From JBARCX01 sp049794535 (lineage in GTDB: Bacteria; Pseudomonadota; Gammaproteobacteria; Xanthomonadales; Rhodanobacteraceae): a DNA stretch of 8,351 nt. The translations under genes and the position numbers were made by a program. Below are positions 1-6,877 of the stretch, piece by piece; the stretch's first letter is position 1; each line of letters begins with the position of its first letter. The stretch is taken from assembly GCA_049794535.1 (NCBI GenBank), contig JBARCX010000138.1:1-8351 (forward strand). Reading direction: 5' to 3'. The notes below the pieces were generated by a model, which was not told the origin of the DNA, did no database searches, and saw only the letters and a list, made by a program, of their open reading frames with translations.

Positions 1-276
1 CACGATGATTTCAGCTTTATCGCGAGGCTGACCCCTCACCCCAACCCTCTCCCCGGAGGGGAGAGGGAGTTGCCGCACGGCTGAAATTTCTCCGAACATT
101 AGTCGGCCTGCGCCGGAACGACGAACCCGAACCATTCACCCCGCTCCACCTACCGCTCACACTTGTGCTTTGCCGGTCACCACAAAACTGACGTGGCAGA
201 TCCCTTTATGGCTGCAGGCTTTAGCCGTGCACCGCTATGCAAAGCGGAATAGCCTACCCAAGGGAGCCATGCGCGC
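1..276. other. Intergenic region upstream of permease pair
   Basis: No open frame here looks like a gene. The stretch contains the hairpin repeat at 33-67 and, at its right end, the AAGGGAG ribosome binding site (260-266) for the first permease. The upstream gene, plausibly the ATPase of the transporter, must lie outside the window. I see no convincing -35/-10 pair. Confidence 0.6.
33..67. repeat. GC-rich palindromic intergenic repeat
   Basis: CCCTCTCCCC (45-54) pairs perfectly with GGGGAGAGGG (58-67) around a three-base GGA loop, preceded by CCCTCACCCCAA (33-44). Repeats of this kind (CCCTCACCCCAACCCTCTCCCC and variants) are, from general knowledge, scattered between genes of Xanthomonadales and some other proteobacteria. 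No T-run follows on either strand, so it is better described as a dispersed palindromic repeat than as an intrinsic terminator, though it could still end transcripts or stabilise 3' ends. Confidence 0.7.
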
Positions 277-1593
277 ATGTTCGGCTACTACTTTCAGCTC
301 GCCTTGCACAGCTTCAAACGAAGCCCCGGCCTGACGGCGTTGATGATTCTGATCATGGGCTTTGGCGTGGCGTCATCGATGACGACCTACGCGGTGTTCC
401 GCGCGGTGTCGGGCAATCCGATACCGGATAAATCATCGCAACTGTTTGTGCCGCAGATCGACAATCGAGGCCCGCAGAGCGGTGCAACGCGTGCAGCGCT
501 ACCTGATGCGCTGACCTACACGGATGCCATGGCATTGATGCGTGCACGCGAAGCGAAGCGGCAAACGGCGATCTATCCCGTTGTCTACAACGTGGTGCCG
601 CAAGATGCTTCGCAGCCGCCATTTTCCGCCAATGCCTATGCCGCTTACGCGGATTTCTTCACGATGTTCGAAGTGCCCTTTCGTTATGGCACGGGTTGGA
701 CTGATGCGGATGATTTGCATCATGCCAACGCGATCGTGATTAGCGATCCACTCAATCAAAAACTCTTTGCCGGCGTGAACAGCGTGGGTCGAATGGTTGA
801 TGTGGATGGCCACGATTATCGAGTGGTAGGCGTAACGGCGGACTGGAATCCCCAGCCACGCTACTACGACGTCAACAATGGTTTCGGTTTCGCCGACGCT
901 CCGAATTTCTTTCTGCCGTTCACACGGGCGATAGACATGCAAACCGGAACCAACGGCAATAACAGCTGTGCTTACGCGCCCACATTCGCGCCCGGCTGGG
1001 ATGGCATGCTGCATTCGGAATGCGTGTGGGTGTCGTTCTGGGTCGAATTGCCGGATGTTGCTGCGGTACAACACTACCAACAGTTCCTCACCAGCTACGC
1101 CACCGAGCAACAACGCAGTGGCCGGTTTCGCTGGGCCGCCAATGTGCGCCTGGACGACATGATGCATTGGCTGGATCGCGAAGGCGCGGTGCCGCCCGAA
1201 ACCAAGGTTTCGCTTTTGGTGGCCATCGGATTCCTGCTCGTGTGCCTGGTCAATACGGTGGGCTTGTTGCTGGCGAAGATCATGCGCCGTGCCGGCGAGA
1301 TCGGTGTGCGCCGGGCATTGGGGGCTTCGCGCGGCGAGATCTATCGGCAGTTCATTGCCGAGGCCGCGATGGTCGGCGTGGCCAGCGCTGCGCTCGGCCT
1401 AGGCCTTACCGCATTGGGTGTGCTTGGCACGAGTGCGGTGTTCGAGCCGGAGATCGCGCGGCTGGCAAGCATCAACGTCAGCCTGGTAATTCTCACCTTG
1501 CTGGTGTCGATGACGACCACCGTGCTGGCTGCGTTTTACCCCGCCTGGCGCGCTGCACGGGTGCAACCGTCGTGGCAGCTGAAATCACACTGA
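277..1593 (+). CDS. ABC transporter permease, MacB/FtsX family (first of pair)
   Basis: This is an inner-membrane permease subunit of a MacB-type ABC transporter. The family exports or extracts peptides, lipoproteins and antibiotics by mechanotransmission rather than by forming a channel. The 438 residues show one N-terminal membrane helix (about 19-43), a periplasmic MacB-core-like domain (about 45-300), and the FtsX core with helices near 309-334, 361-386 and 399-421. The cytoplasmic coupling segment EIGVRRALGASRGEI (341-355) and the C-terminal YPAWRAARVQP (421-431) are hallmarks of the family. Cys231 and Cys249 in the periplasmic part could form a disulfide. AAGGGAG at 260-266, ten bases before the ATG, supports the start; an ATG at 269 is out of frame. 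A second permease follows after 10 bases, so the two probably form a heterodimer. The substrate is unknown and the ATPase is not in the window. Confidence 0.93.
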   Translation: MFGYYFQLALHSFKRSPGLTALMILIMGFGVASSMTTYAVFRAVSGNPIPDKSSQLFVPQIDNRGPQSGATRAALPDALTYTDAMALMRAREAKRQTAIYPVVYNVVPQDASQPPFSANAYAAYADFFTMFEVPFRYGTGWTDADDLHHANAIVISDPLNQKLFAGVNSVGRMVDVDGHDYRVVGVTADWNPQPRYYDVNNGFGFADAPNFFLPFTRAIDMQTGTNGNNSCAYAPTFAPGWDGMLHSECVWVSFWVELPDVAAVQHYQQFLTSYATEQQRSGRFRWAANVRLDDMMHWLDREGAVPPETKVSLLVAIGFLLVCLVNTVGLLLAKIMRRAGEIGVRRALGASRGEIYRQFIAEAAMVGVASAALGLGLTALGVLGTSAVFEPEIARLASINVSLVILTLLVSMTTTVLAAFYPAWRAARVQPSWQLKSH

Positions 1594-1603
1594 GATCGTT
1601 GCC

Positions 1604-2827
1604 ATGCAGATCAAACCCATCCTGTCCGCGCTTTGGCACCACAAAGCCGGCACCGCATTGATCGTGTTGCAAGTCGCGCTGACGCTCGCAATTGTGTGCA
1701 ACGCCCTATTTATCATCCAGCAACGCGTAGCGCGCCTGTCTCGACCCAGTGGTGTCGACGAAGCGCATGTACTGGTCATCCAGAATCAATGGGTGGGTAG
1801 CCCGACGGATACGCAGATGTCGGCGATGACGCAAGCCGATCTGAACACCCTGCGCAACGTGCCAGGCGTAGCCAATGCGTTTGCCAGCAACGCCCACCCA
1901 TTGGGCAATAGCGGTTGGTCGAAGGGCCTGCGCTATTCGATAGATCAAAAAACGCCGACCACCTCATCGGCTCTCTATTTCGCCGACGAACAGGCGATAT
2001 CCACGCTGGGCCTTAAACTGATTGCCGGTCGCAACTTTCGCAGTGATGAGATCAGCCCCTTATCTGTCCGCGGCACCATGGCGCCGTCGGCCATCATCAT
2101 CACCAAAGCTTTAGCCGACACGCTCTATCCCGATGGAACGGCCGTCGGCAAAAGCATCAGCGTCGGTACGGCTCCACCGAGCACGATTATTGGTGTGGTC
2201 GATCGACTGCAAACGTGGATAGGAAGTTTCACCCATCTATGGGTCGAACACTCCACGCTGGTTCCTTACCGGCTGCTTGCGGCCAGCACGATCTATGTCG
2301 TACGGGCGCAGCCAGGGCAACTGGCCGACGTGGCGCGCAACGCGCCGAAAGCATTGCTCGCTGCGAATCGCATGCGCGTGATCGGCCCCAAGGATGTGCT
2401 GACCTACGACGAGATACGCGCGGCCACCTATAAGACCGATCGCGGCATGGCGATATTGATGGGCGTTATTTGCATCGTCCTGCTGGCCGCCACGACTGCC
2501 GGTATCGTTGGGCTAACCAGCTTCTGGGTCAGCCAGCGGCGTAAGCAGATCGGCGTGCGCAGGGCACTCGGCGCCACACGCGGCGACATCCTCAGCTACT
2601 TCTGCACCGAGAATCTACTGATCACCCTGGGCGGTGTTTTCATCGGTGCGCTGCTGGCGGTGGGCCTGAACCTGTTGATGATCGACCGATTCGAAATGGC
2701 CAGGCTGTCGCTGGCTTATGTGGCGATGGGCGCCGTGGTGTTACTTTTGCTCGGCCAATCGGCCGTTCTGGCACCGGCGCTGCGTGCCTCACGGCTATCA
2801 CCGGTGGAGGCAACGCGTTCGGTGTGA
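1604..2827 (+). CDS. ABC transporter permease, MacB/FtsX family (second of pair)
   Basis: This is the second permease of the pair, 407 residues, with the same topology: helix 1 at about 17-38, a periplasmic domain at about 40-280, and FtsX-core helices near 281-307, 336-359 and 369-390. The coupling segment reads KQIGVRRALGATRGDI (314-329), nearly identical to that of the upstream gene, and the C-terminus PALRASRLSPVEATRSV carries the usual RASRxxPVEA ending. The periplasmic domains of the two proteins look very different, which suggests a heterodimer with asymmetric outer parts rather than a recent duplication. The start lies 10 bases after the upstream stop with only a weak GAGAT site, so translational coupling is likely. 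The gene ends the operon within view: no response regulator, kinase or membrane-fusion gene follows. Confidence 0.93.
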   Translation: MQIKPILSALWHHKAGTALIVLQVALTLAIVCNALFIIQQRVARLSRPSGVDEAHVLVIQNQWVGSPTDTQMSAMTQADLNTLRNVPGVANAFASNAHPLGNSGWSKGLRYSIDQKTPTTSSALYFADEQAISTLGLKLIAGRNFRSDEISPLSVRGTMAPSAIIITKALADTLYPDGTAVGKSISVGTAPPSTIIGVVDRLQTWIGSFTHLWVEHSTLVPYRLLAASTIYVVRAQPGQLADVARNAPKALLAANRMRVIGPKDVLTYDEIRAATYKTDRGMAILMGVICIVLLAATTAGIVGLTSFWVSQRRKQIGVRRALGATRGDILSYFCTENLLITLGGVFIGALLAVGLNLLMIDRFEMARLSLAYVAMGAVVLLLLGQSAVLAPALRASRLSPVEATRSV

Positions 2828-3082
2828 GTGCTTCCCGTTACGCGACAAGCTCCGCGCATACACCTGGGTAAGCGCCAAGTACGCGTCAGCAGCTCAAACG
2901 TCAGGTGAAGTACACCACGCCAGCGTCTCTTATAGAATGCGCGAAACCATTGTGGCGCTACCTTCACTGACCATGGATAGGGTATTGGGTTGTCGCGGGT
3001 GGTCGTTTCTCGACGCCGGTCAGGTCAAGTTTTTTGCTGGCTGGCCGAGACAATTCAAGACGGCACCATAGAAGGTCGATGC
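2828..3082. other. Intergenic region, no gene seen
   Basis: These 255 bases separate the permease operon from the methyltransferase. Open frames running through it (one from 2718, and the upstream extension of the methyltransferase frame from 2990) lack a ribosome binding site and recognisable protein character. TATAGAAT at 2931-2938 resembles a -10 box, but I find no -35 at the right distance. A T-run at 3030-3035 is not preceded by a good hairpin. Confidence 0.5.
3070..3075 (+). promoter_or_regulatory. Shine-Dalgarno site fixing the methyltransferase start
   Basis: AGAAGG lies seven bases before the ATG at 3083. The same frame is open from an ATG at 2990, but no such site precedes that codon and the extra 31 residues do not resemble the family. 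The 3083 start also places the CPIC motif at residues 4-7, as expected for this type of protein. Confidence 0.75.
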
Positions 3083-3805
3083 ATGAAATCCTGTCCCATT
3101 TGTTCCCATAGCTTTCCGAACTTCCTCCCGCTCCCGAATAGTTATTTCGAGATGCTCAACCGACTGAATGTGCCCTATTCGTTGGATCAATTCGAAACGC
3201 TTAATCTTGGGCAATATACGTGCCCCATGTGCCAGGCATCCGATCGGGATCGCTTGTATGCGCTGTTCCTGAAGGCCTATGTGCAGCAACGTTCTGGACA
3301 AGCGCTGCGACTGCTGGATATCGCTCCAGCGCCCAGGCTCTCTCAATTCCTGAAGAGCTTGCCAGGTGTGCAATACCGTTCTGCCGACCTGATGTCGCCG
3401 CTGGCAGACGACAAGGTCGATATCACCCAGATGGACTGCTATGCCGACGGCAGTTTCGACATCATCGTGTGCTCGCATGTCCTGGAGCATGTGCCGGACG
3501 ATGCCAAGGCCATCCGCGAACTGCATCGCGTCCTGGCACCCAAAGGTGCGGCCATTCTCATGGTGCCGATCCTGCTCGGCCTGCAGAAAACCGACGAAGA
3601 CCCGAGCGTGACCGACGTCAATGAGCGCTGGCGGCGCTTTGGTCAGGACGATCACATCCGAATGTACGAGCGCAGCGACTTTCTTAAGCGGCTAAAGGCC
3701 GGCGGCTTCCAGGTGAAGAACCTTGATGTGAAAACCTTCGGGCGCGACATATTTCAGAAGTGCGGCATCACGGAGCAAAGCGTGCTCTACATCGGCCAGC
3801 ACTAA
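3083..3805 (+). CDS. Class I SAM-dependent methyltransferase with N-terminal CxxC pairs
   Basis: A probable S-adenosylmethionine-dependent methyltransferase of 240 residues, cytoplasmic, with no signal peptide or membrane helix. The N-terminus carries CPIC (4-7) and CPMC (47-50), which could bind one zinc ion. The Rossmann-like core follows: LDIAPAP (78-84, replacing the usual glycine-rich motif I), an acidic SADLM end of strand 2 (100-104), FDIIVCSHVLEHV (125-137, motif IV) and HRVLAPKGAAILMVP (148-162, motif V/VI). FGQDDHIRMY (186-195) is typical of Methyltransf_11-like enzymes often found in surface polysaccharide loci. The substrate cannot be told from sequence: sugars or glycolipids are plausible from relatives, but no polysaccharide genes are nearby. 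The gene stands alone, with over 250 bases on both sides. Confidence 0.85.
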   Translation: MKSCPICSHSFPNFLPLPNSYFEMLNRLNVPYSLDQFETLNLGQYTCPMCQASDRDRLYALFLKAYVQQRSGQALRLLDIAPAPRLSQFLKSLPGVQYRSADLMSPLADDKVDITQMDCYADGSFDIIVCSHVLEHVPDDAKAIRELHRVLAPKGAAILMVPILLGLQKTDEDPSVTDVNERWRRFGQDDHIRMYERSDFLKRLKAGGFQVKNLDVKTFGRDIFQKCGITEQSVLYIGQH

Positions 3806-4058
3806 CAGGCGCTGCCGTTGTCGATGGTGTATTTCGATCGAAGCATCCAGCGAAGAAGACGTCAGCCAGAGTCCATCAGTCGGGTGTTTTACGGGGCCGA
3901 TGGTTAAGGCACCAGGCAATCTCGTCGGGATCGCGCTGGGAGTAGACCGGCAGACTCTGGCAGCTGTATCGTCCGCTCACCTCGGAGGTCGCACCTGCCG
4001 TGGTGCTAGCGAACGATCCGACACCCGAGCACGTCAACCCGCCGAAGGATATCCCGTC
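3806..4058. other. Intergenic region, no gene seen
   Basis: This stretch of 253 bases holds a ten-base palindrome TTCGATCGAA (3833-3842) shortly after the methyltransferase stop. The forward frame open from 3900 into the next gene has no ribosome binding site at its first ATG and reads as low-quality protein until residue 54. I see no terminator with a T-run. Confidence 0.45.
4044..4049 (+). promoter_or_regulatory. Shine-Dalgarno site fixing the VOC protein start
   Basis: GAAGGA lies nine bases before the ATG at 4059. It rules out the longer reading from 3900, whose extra 53 residues do not fit the VOC fold. The compact VOC domain begins about 12 residues after this start. Confidence 0.75.
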
Positions 4059-4472
4059 ATGACGATCAGCGACGCCACAGGTAGACACAAGGTACTCGGG
4101 CTCGGCGGCATCTTTGTCCGCGCCCGCGATCCGAAGGCACTCGCGGCCTGGTACCGCGAACATCTCGGCTTCGACGTAAGCGACTTCGGCGGTGCTTTCG
4201 GTGCGATCTTCCCGTTCGCCGACCACGAACCCGGCTATCAGCTCTGGACCGCATTCCCGGCCGAAACGTCGCATTTCGGTAGCCCCGCGCAACCGCAAAT
4301 GCTCAACTACCGCGTCGCCGATCTCGACGCACTGCTCGCACAGTTGCGTGCCGGTGGGGTCACGGTCGACGAGAAAGTCGAGCGCTCGGAATACGGCGCT
4401 TTCGGCTGGTGCGTGGACGGCGAAGGCAATCGCGTGGAACTGTGGCAACCGCCGGACGCAGCGGAAGGCTAA
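4059..4472 (+). CDS. VOC family protein (glyoxalase/bleomycin resistance/dioxygenase fold)
   Basis: A 137-residue protein of the vicinal oxygen chelate superfamily, made of two beta-alpha-beta3 modules. Module 1 is about residues 12-66 (LGGIFVRARDPKALAAWYRE at 15-34, then HLGF) and module 2 about 80-132 (LNYRVADLDALLAQL at 82-96, ending GEGNRVELWQPP at 121-132). The length is that of a single-domain VOC protein. Of the four canonical metal-ligand positions only the Glu in NRVELW (Glu127) is plainly present. The usual first-strand His is Gly and the strand-5 His appears to be Asn83, so it may not be a metal-dependent glyoxalase. Members of the family include lyases, dioxygenases, resistance-type binding proteins and many uncharacterised proteins; no specific reaction can be assigned. 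It stands alone on the plus strand. Confidence 0.85.
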   Translation: MTISDATGRHKVLGLGGIFVRARDPKALAAWYREHLGFDVSDFGGAFGAIFPFADHEPGYQLWTAFPAETSHFGSPAQPQMLNYRVADLDALLAQLRAGGVTVDEKVERSEYGAFGWCVDGEGNRVELWQPPDAAEG

Positions 4473-5040
4473 ATCGATTTCGAGTTGACGACGAAGTGAG
4501 GGGGCAACTGCGATCGCGCGTGCCCACCTTCGCAGGATATTGCCGCTGGCATTCCGCCTTCTGCCAGCATCAAGCGGCATAAGTAACTCGCTCAGACTGC
4601 AACGCTGTTCATTCGGCTCGAGCGTCCGTAGTCGGAATGCATTCAACACTCTGCCCCGCCCTCTCTCATACGCTGCTCCCGGGAGATGCAGAAGTTGTAT
4701 ACCGCGCGATGGCGCTCGACTCGACCTGAGCCGCCGCTTTCGCGGCGCTGCTCGTACCGCGCTGAGTTTGTGACAAACCATTTGAAAACCGTGCGCTGAG
4801 ATCCTGGAAAACCGATGTCTTCAGCGTGATTCGCTCGTATTCATTCGAATCCGTATTCAATGAGATGACCTATTTTCAGATCAGGCATATCGATGCCTAC
4901 TGGATAAAAGGCATCGCCCTGGCGCCTACCAACGACAAACATGGATTGGCGCTCAGATTAATCCCCTCAGCAAGGATTGAAAGGCTGTGTTCGCAAGGTA
5001 TTACGTTTCGTGTGCCGCAGTTGATTGCTATCGCCCCAGT

Positions 5041-5062
5041 ACGTAACCAGTACTTGTTACGT
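5041..5062. promoter_or_regulatory. 22-base near-perfect palindrome, candidate operator
   Basis: Outer arms ACGTAAC (5041-5047) and GTTACGT (5056-5062) are exact inverted repeats. Between them sits a second palindrome AGTACT (5049-5054) on the same centre, so 20 of 22 positions are symmetric. It lies 136 bases before the first lipoprotein start. The form suits a dimeric repressor or activator site. A hairpin in RNA or chance are the alternatives. No regulator gene is in the window. Confidence 0.4.
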
Positions 5063-5080
5063 CTTAAAGGAATAGGCATG

Positions 5081-5098
5081 ATCCCCGCGGGGGATTTT
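5081..5098 (+). terminator. Possible short intrinsic terminator
   Basis: ATCCCC (5081-5086) pairs with GGGGAT (5090-5095) around a GCG loop, and TTTT (5095-5098) follows directly. The stem is short at 6 bp and no confident gene precedes it, so it may be part of the lipoprotein leader instead. Confidence 0.35.
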
Positions 5099-5112
5099 CA
5101 CTGTTGTTGATT

Positions 5113-5132
5113 TGCCGGCCATGTCGCCGGCA
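5113..5132. repeat. Inverted repeat TGCCGGC/GCCGGCA
   Basis: TGCCGGC (5113-5119) and GCCGGCA (5126-5132) form a perfect 7-bp stem with a six-base loop, 66 bases before the lipoprotein start. No T-run follows. It could be a leader hairpin or a protein-binding site. Confidence 0.4.
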
Positions 5133-5198
5133 GCCGAATAGTGGATGCAACCCTATATCGCTTTATATCGCAATGGATAAAGGGAAAAGGGACTACGT

Positions 5199-5960
5199 AT
5201 GATTTTCCGCCAAATAGTGGTGGCTACCGCGATGCTCGCCGGGTGCCTATGGATAACCGGCTGTGTGGAAGACACAACCCGAACCATGGCCCAGGATCGA
5301 GAGGGATATCTCAGCCGGGTATTCGTACCCACTGCCCTGTCCAGTTCTGTACAGGAAAAGTTGGCGCAATCTACTGGCAAGCCGCCGTCGTTCAACAAGA
5401 TTGTCATAAAACAAAAATCGACGATCAAGTACGTCAGCACCGGCGCCACCGTTGACTCGACAAACGAAGCTTTCTATCTGAATGCGGGGAACGGTCTGAT
5501 CCGGCAGATCGACATCGAATACAGCAATGGAATAGAAGCTAATAGTTCTTTTGCACTGACCTATCGTGGCGCGTTTCCACTGATGCAACAGACGCTGAAC
5601 CCGGCCGACAAGATCATGCCGCACATGGGCCAAGTGAAATCCATTACGAGCATGGATTTATCGTTCGACCAACCCACATTGAGCCTAGTGTACGTCTACA
5701 CCTCAAACGCCCCCAGGGCACGCACGCTCAATCGTGAAATAGCATGCGGGTTCACAAAAACCTATCCGGCCTCCACGTTGAACGCCAGTATTCAAGGGGC
5801 AGCCAGGGAATATGCCTGCAACTTCCTCAATGAAAACGGTGTTGTGGATTACGAGGCGGACTATGTGTATTTGCAAGACTACGGTGTTGCCATCGTCAAG
5901 GGGCAGCATACAAACAAAATGAAATTGACCCGCGATCTCGTCGATTTCAAAGTCGAATAA
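5199..5960 (+). CDS. Putative lipoprotein, first of tandem paralogues (family not recognised)
   Basis: A 253-residue exported protein with a type II signal peptide: Arg4, a hydrophobic stretch, and two candidate lipobox cysteines, Cys16 (LAGC) and Cys22 (ITGC). Cys22 gives a more normal signal length and is followed by VEDTT, the acidic run usual just after a lipidation site. With Asp not at +2, outer-membrane sorting by Lol is expected. The mature part contains no motif I recognise; alternating hydrophobic segments suggest mostly beta structure. Cys183 and Cys207 are shared with the downstream paralogue and could form a disulfide. The start is supported by AAGGGA (5187-5192), six bases upstream, in a leader GAAAAGGGACTAC that is repeated before the second copy. 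Function is unknown; tandem arrangement suggests partners or variants of one surface or periplasmic factor. Confidence 0.85.
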   Translation: MIFRQIVVATAMLAGCLWITGCVEDTTRTMAQDREGYLSRVFVPTALSSSVQEKLAQSTGKPPSFNKIVIKQKSTIKYVSTGATVDSTNEAFYLNAGNGLIRQIDIEYSNGIEANSSFALTYRGAFPLMQQTLNPADKIMPHMGQVKSITSMDLSFDQPTLSLVYVYTSNAPRARTLNREIACGFTKTYPASTLNASIQGAAREYACNFLNENGVVDYEADYVYLQDYGVAIVKGQHTNKMKLTRDLVDFKVE

Positions 5961-5976
5961 TTTCTCATAATTCGCA

Positions 5977-6010
5977 GCCCCTCGGTTCTCCGACTGGACA
6001 ACCAAGTGGC
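5977..6010. repeat. Imperfect hairpin between the lipoprotein genes
   Basis: Positions 5977-5991 pair with 5996-6010 around a GACT loop: 12 of 15 positions are paired, with C-T, C-A and C-C mismatches. It lies 17 bases after the first lipoprotein stop and matches in position and sequence the hairpin after the second copy, so it was duplicated with the gene. There is no T-run. It may protect the 3' end, partly terminate, or set unequal expression of the two genes. Confidence 0.6.
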
Positions 6011-6055
6011 ACATGCGCAGTTAGTGATAACCACTCAAGAGAAAAGGGACTACTC

Positions 6056-6817
6056 ATGATGTTCAGCCGAATGGTGATGGCAGCCGCGACGATCGTCGGG
6101 TGCCTGGGAATGGCGAGCTGTGCCGAGGACTCACCCAAGACTGTCCTCCAGGATCGAGAGGCGTATCTCAGCCGGACATTTACACTCTCCGCATTACCCA
6201 GTTCCGTGCAAGACAAACTGGCGCAATCCACTGGTAATCCACCGTCTTTCAGCAGGCTTACCTTAAAGCGAAAAACTACAATCAAGTACGTCAGTAACGG
6301 CGCAACGGTCGAAACGACGGCCGACGTCATCTATCAGAATGCGGGGAATGGACTTATTCGGGAGCTCATTATCCAATACGTCAATGGAATCGAAGTCGAA
6401 AGTTATTATTCGCTTAAATACCGTGACGTATTTCCGCTGCTAAGCCAGGAAATGAAGCCGTCCGACGCGAGGATGCCGTACTTGTTCAGAGCGAAGTCCG
6501 TTGTGAGCATGGACACATCGTTCGACCAGCCTTCATTGAGCTACGTATACACGCTTACCTCAAACGACCCGCGCGGAAGAACGGTGAATCGCGGAGTTGC
6601 ATGCGATCTCACCAAGACCTATCCGGCGACCAAAATCAACAGCAATATCCAGGGGACGGCCAGGGAATTTACCTGCAACTTCCTCAATGAAAACGGCGTT
6701 ATCGATTTCGAAACGGACTATGTGTATTTGCAGAGCTACGGTTTAGCCATCGCCATGGGACAGCATTCGAACAAAATGGAAATGACTCGCGACATTGTCG
6801 ATTTCAAAGCTGAGTAA
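6056..6817 (+). CDS. Putative lipoprotein, second of tandem paralogues (family not recognised)
   Basis: A 253-residue paralogue of the preceding gene. By direct residue comparison about 151 of 253 positions (60%) are identical with no gaps. The signal peptide again has two cysteines at the same positions, Cys16 (IVGC) and Cys22 (MASC, followed by AEDSP); Cys22 is the more likely lipidation site. The best-conserved blocks are QDRE-YLSR (32-40), VQ-KLAQSTG (51-60), TIKYVS (75-80), NAGNGLIR (95-102), SFDQP (155-159), TKTYP (186-190), CNFLNENGV (207-215) and DYVYLQ (221-226). Cys183 and Cys207 are retained. AAGGGA before the ATG lies in the leader GAAAAGGGACTAC shared with copy one. The intergenic gap is 95 bases, so cotranscription is likely. 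No function can be assigned from sequence. Confidence 0.85.
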   Translation: MMFSRMVMAAATIVGCLGMASCAEDSPKTVLQDREAYLSRTFTLSALPSSVQDKLAQSTGNPPSFSRLTLKRKTTIKYVSNGATVETTADVIYQNAGNGLIRELIIQYVNGIEVESYYSLKYRDVFPLLSQEMKPSDARMPYLFRAKSVVSMDTSFDQPSLSYVYTLTSNDPRGRTVNRGVACDLTKTYPATKINSNIQGTAREFTCNFLNENGVIDFETDYVYLQSYGLAIAMGQHSNKMEMTRDIVDFKAE

Positions 6818-6834
6818 CTTCTCAGGCGTCGCCG

Positions 6835-6866
6835 GCCCCTCGTTCTCCGGTGGGAGAACAAGGGGC
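6835..6866. terminator. Strong hairpin between convergent genes, probable bidirectional terminator
   Basis: GCCCCT (6835-6840) and GTTCTCC (6842-6848) pair with GGAGAAC (6853-6859) and AGGGGC (6861-6866) around a GGTG loop: 13 base pairs and one C-A mismatch. It sits 17 bases after the plus-strand lipoprotein stop and 11 bases beyond the stop of the minus-strand small gene, the usual place for a shared terminator. A T-run is missing on both strands, so the mechanism is uncertain. Confidence 0.55.
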
Positions 6867-6877
6867 ACGTGCGCACC

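Larger units (their letters stand above)
4473..5198. other. Gene-poor intergenic region
   Basis: These 726 bases separate the VOC gene from the lipoprotein pair. The first 350 bases contain only a 6-bp hairpin CGCCGC/GCGGCG (4732-4747) without a T-run. From about 4826 to 5110 a plus-strand frame of 94 codons is open from a GTG, but it has no ribosome binding site and no recognisable motif, so I do not call it. The right end holds the palindrome at 5041-5062, the hairpins at 5081-5095 and 5113-5132, and the leader of the first lipoprotein. The base composition becomes visibly more AT-rich from about 4820 on. Confidence 0.5.

Noticed and set aside
499..1167. Minus-strand frame of 222 codons inside the first permease
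   Set aside because: It is antisense to a clear MacB/FtsX permease and its composition is typical of a shadow frame.
2931..2938. TATAGAAT as a -10 box for the methyltransferase
   Set aside because: No -35 hexamer lies 16-18 bases upstream and the distance to the start is about 145 bases.
3020..3655. Minus-strand frame of 211 codons opposite the methyltransferase
   Set aside because: It mirrors the coding frame of the recognised methyltransferase and has no independent evidence.
3876..4781. Long minus-strand open frame (301 codons) opposite the VOC gene
   Set aside because: It covers the VOC gene on the other strand, its protein is arginine-rich and without family character, and no ribosome binding site precedes it.
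4826..5110. Plus-strand open frame of 94 codons starting with GTG
   Set aside because: No ribosome binding site precedes the GTG or the internal ATG at 4865, no motif or family is recognisable, and it runs through the palindrome at 5041-5062. It remains possible but unsupported.
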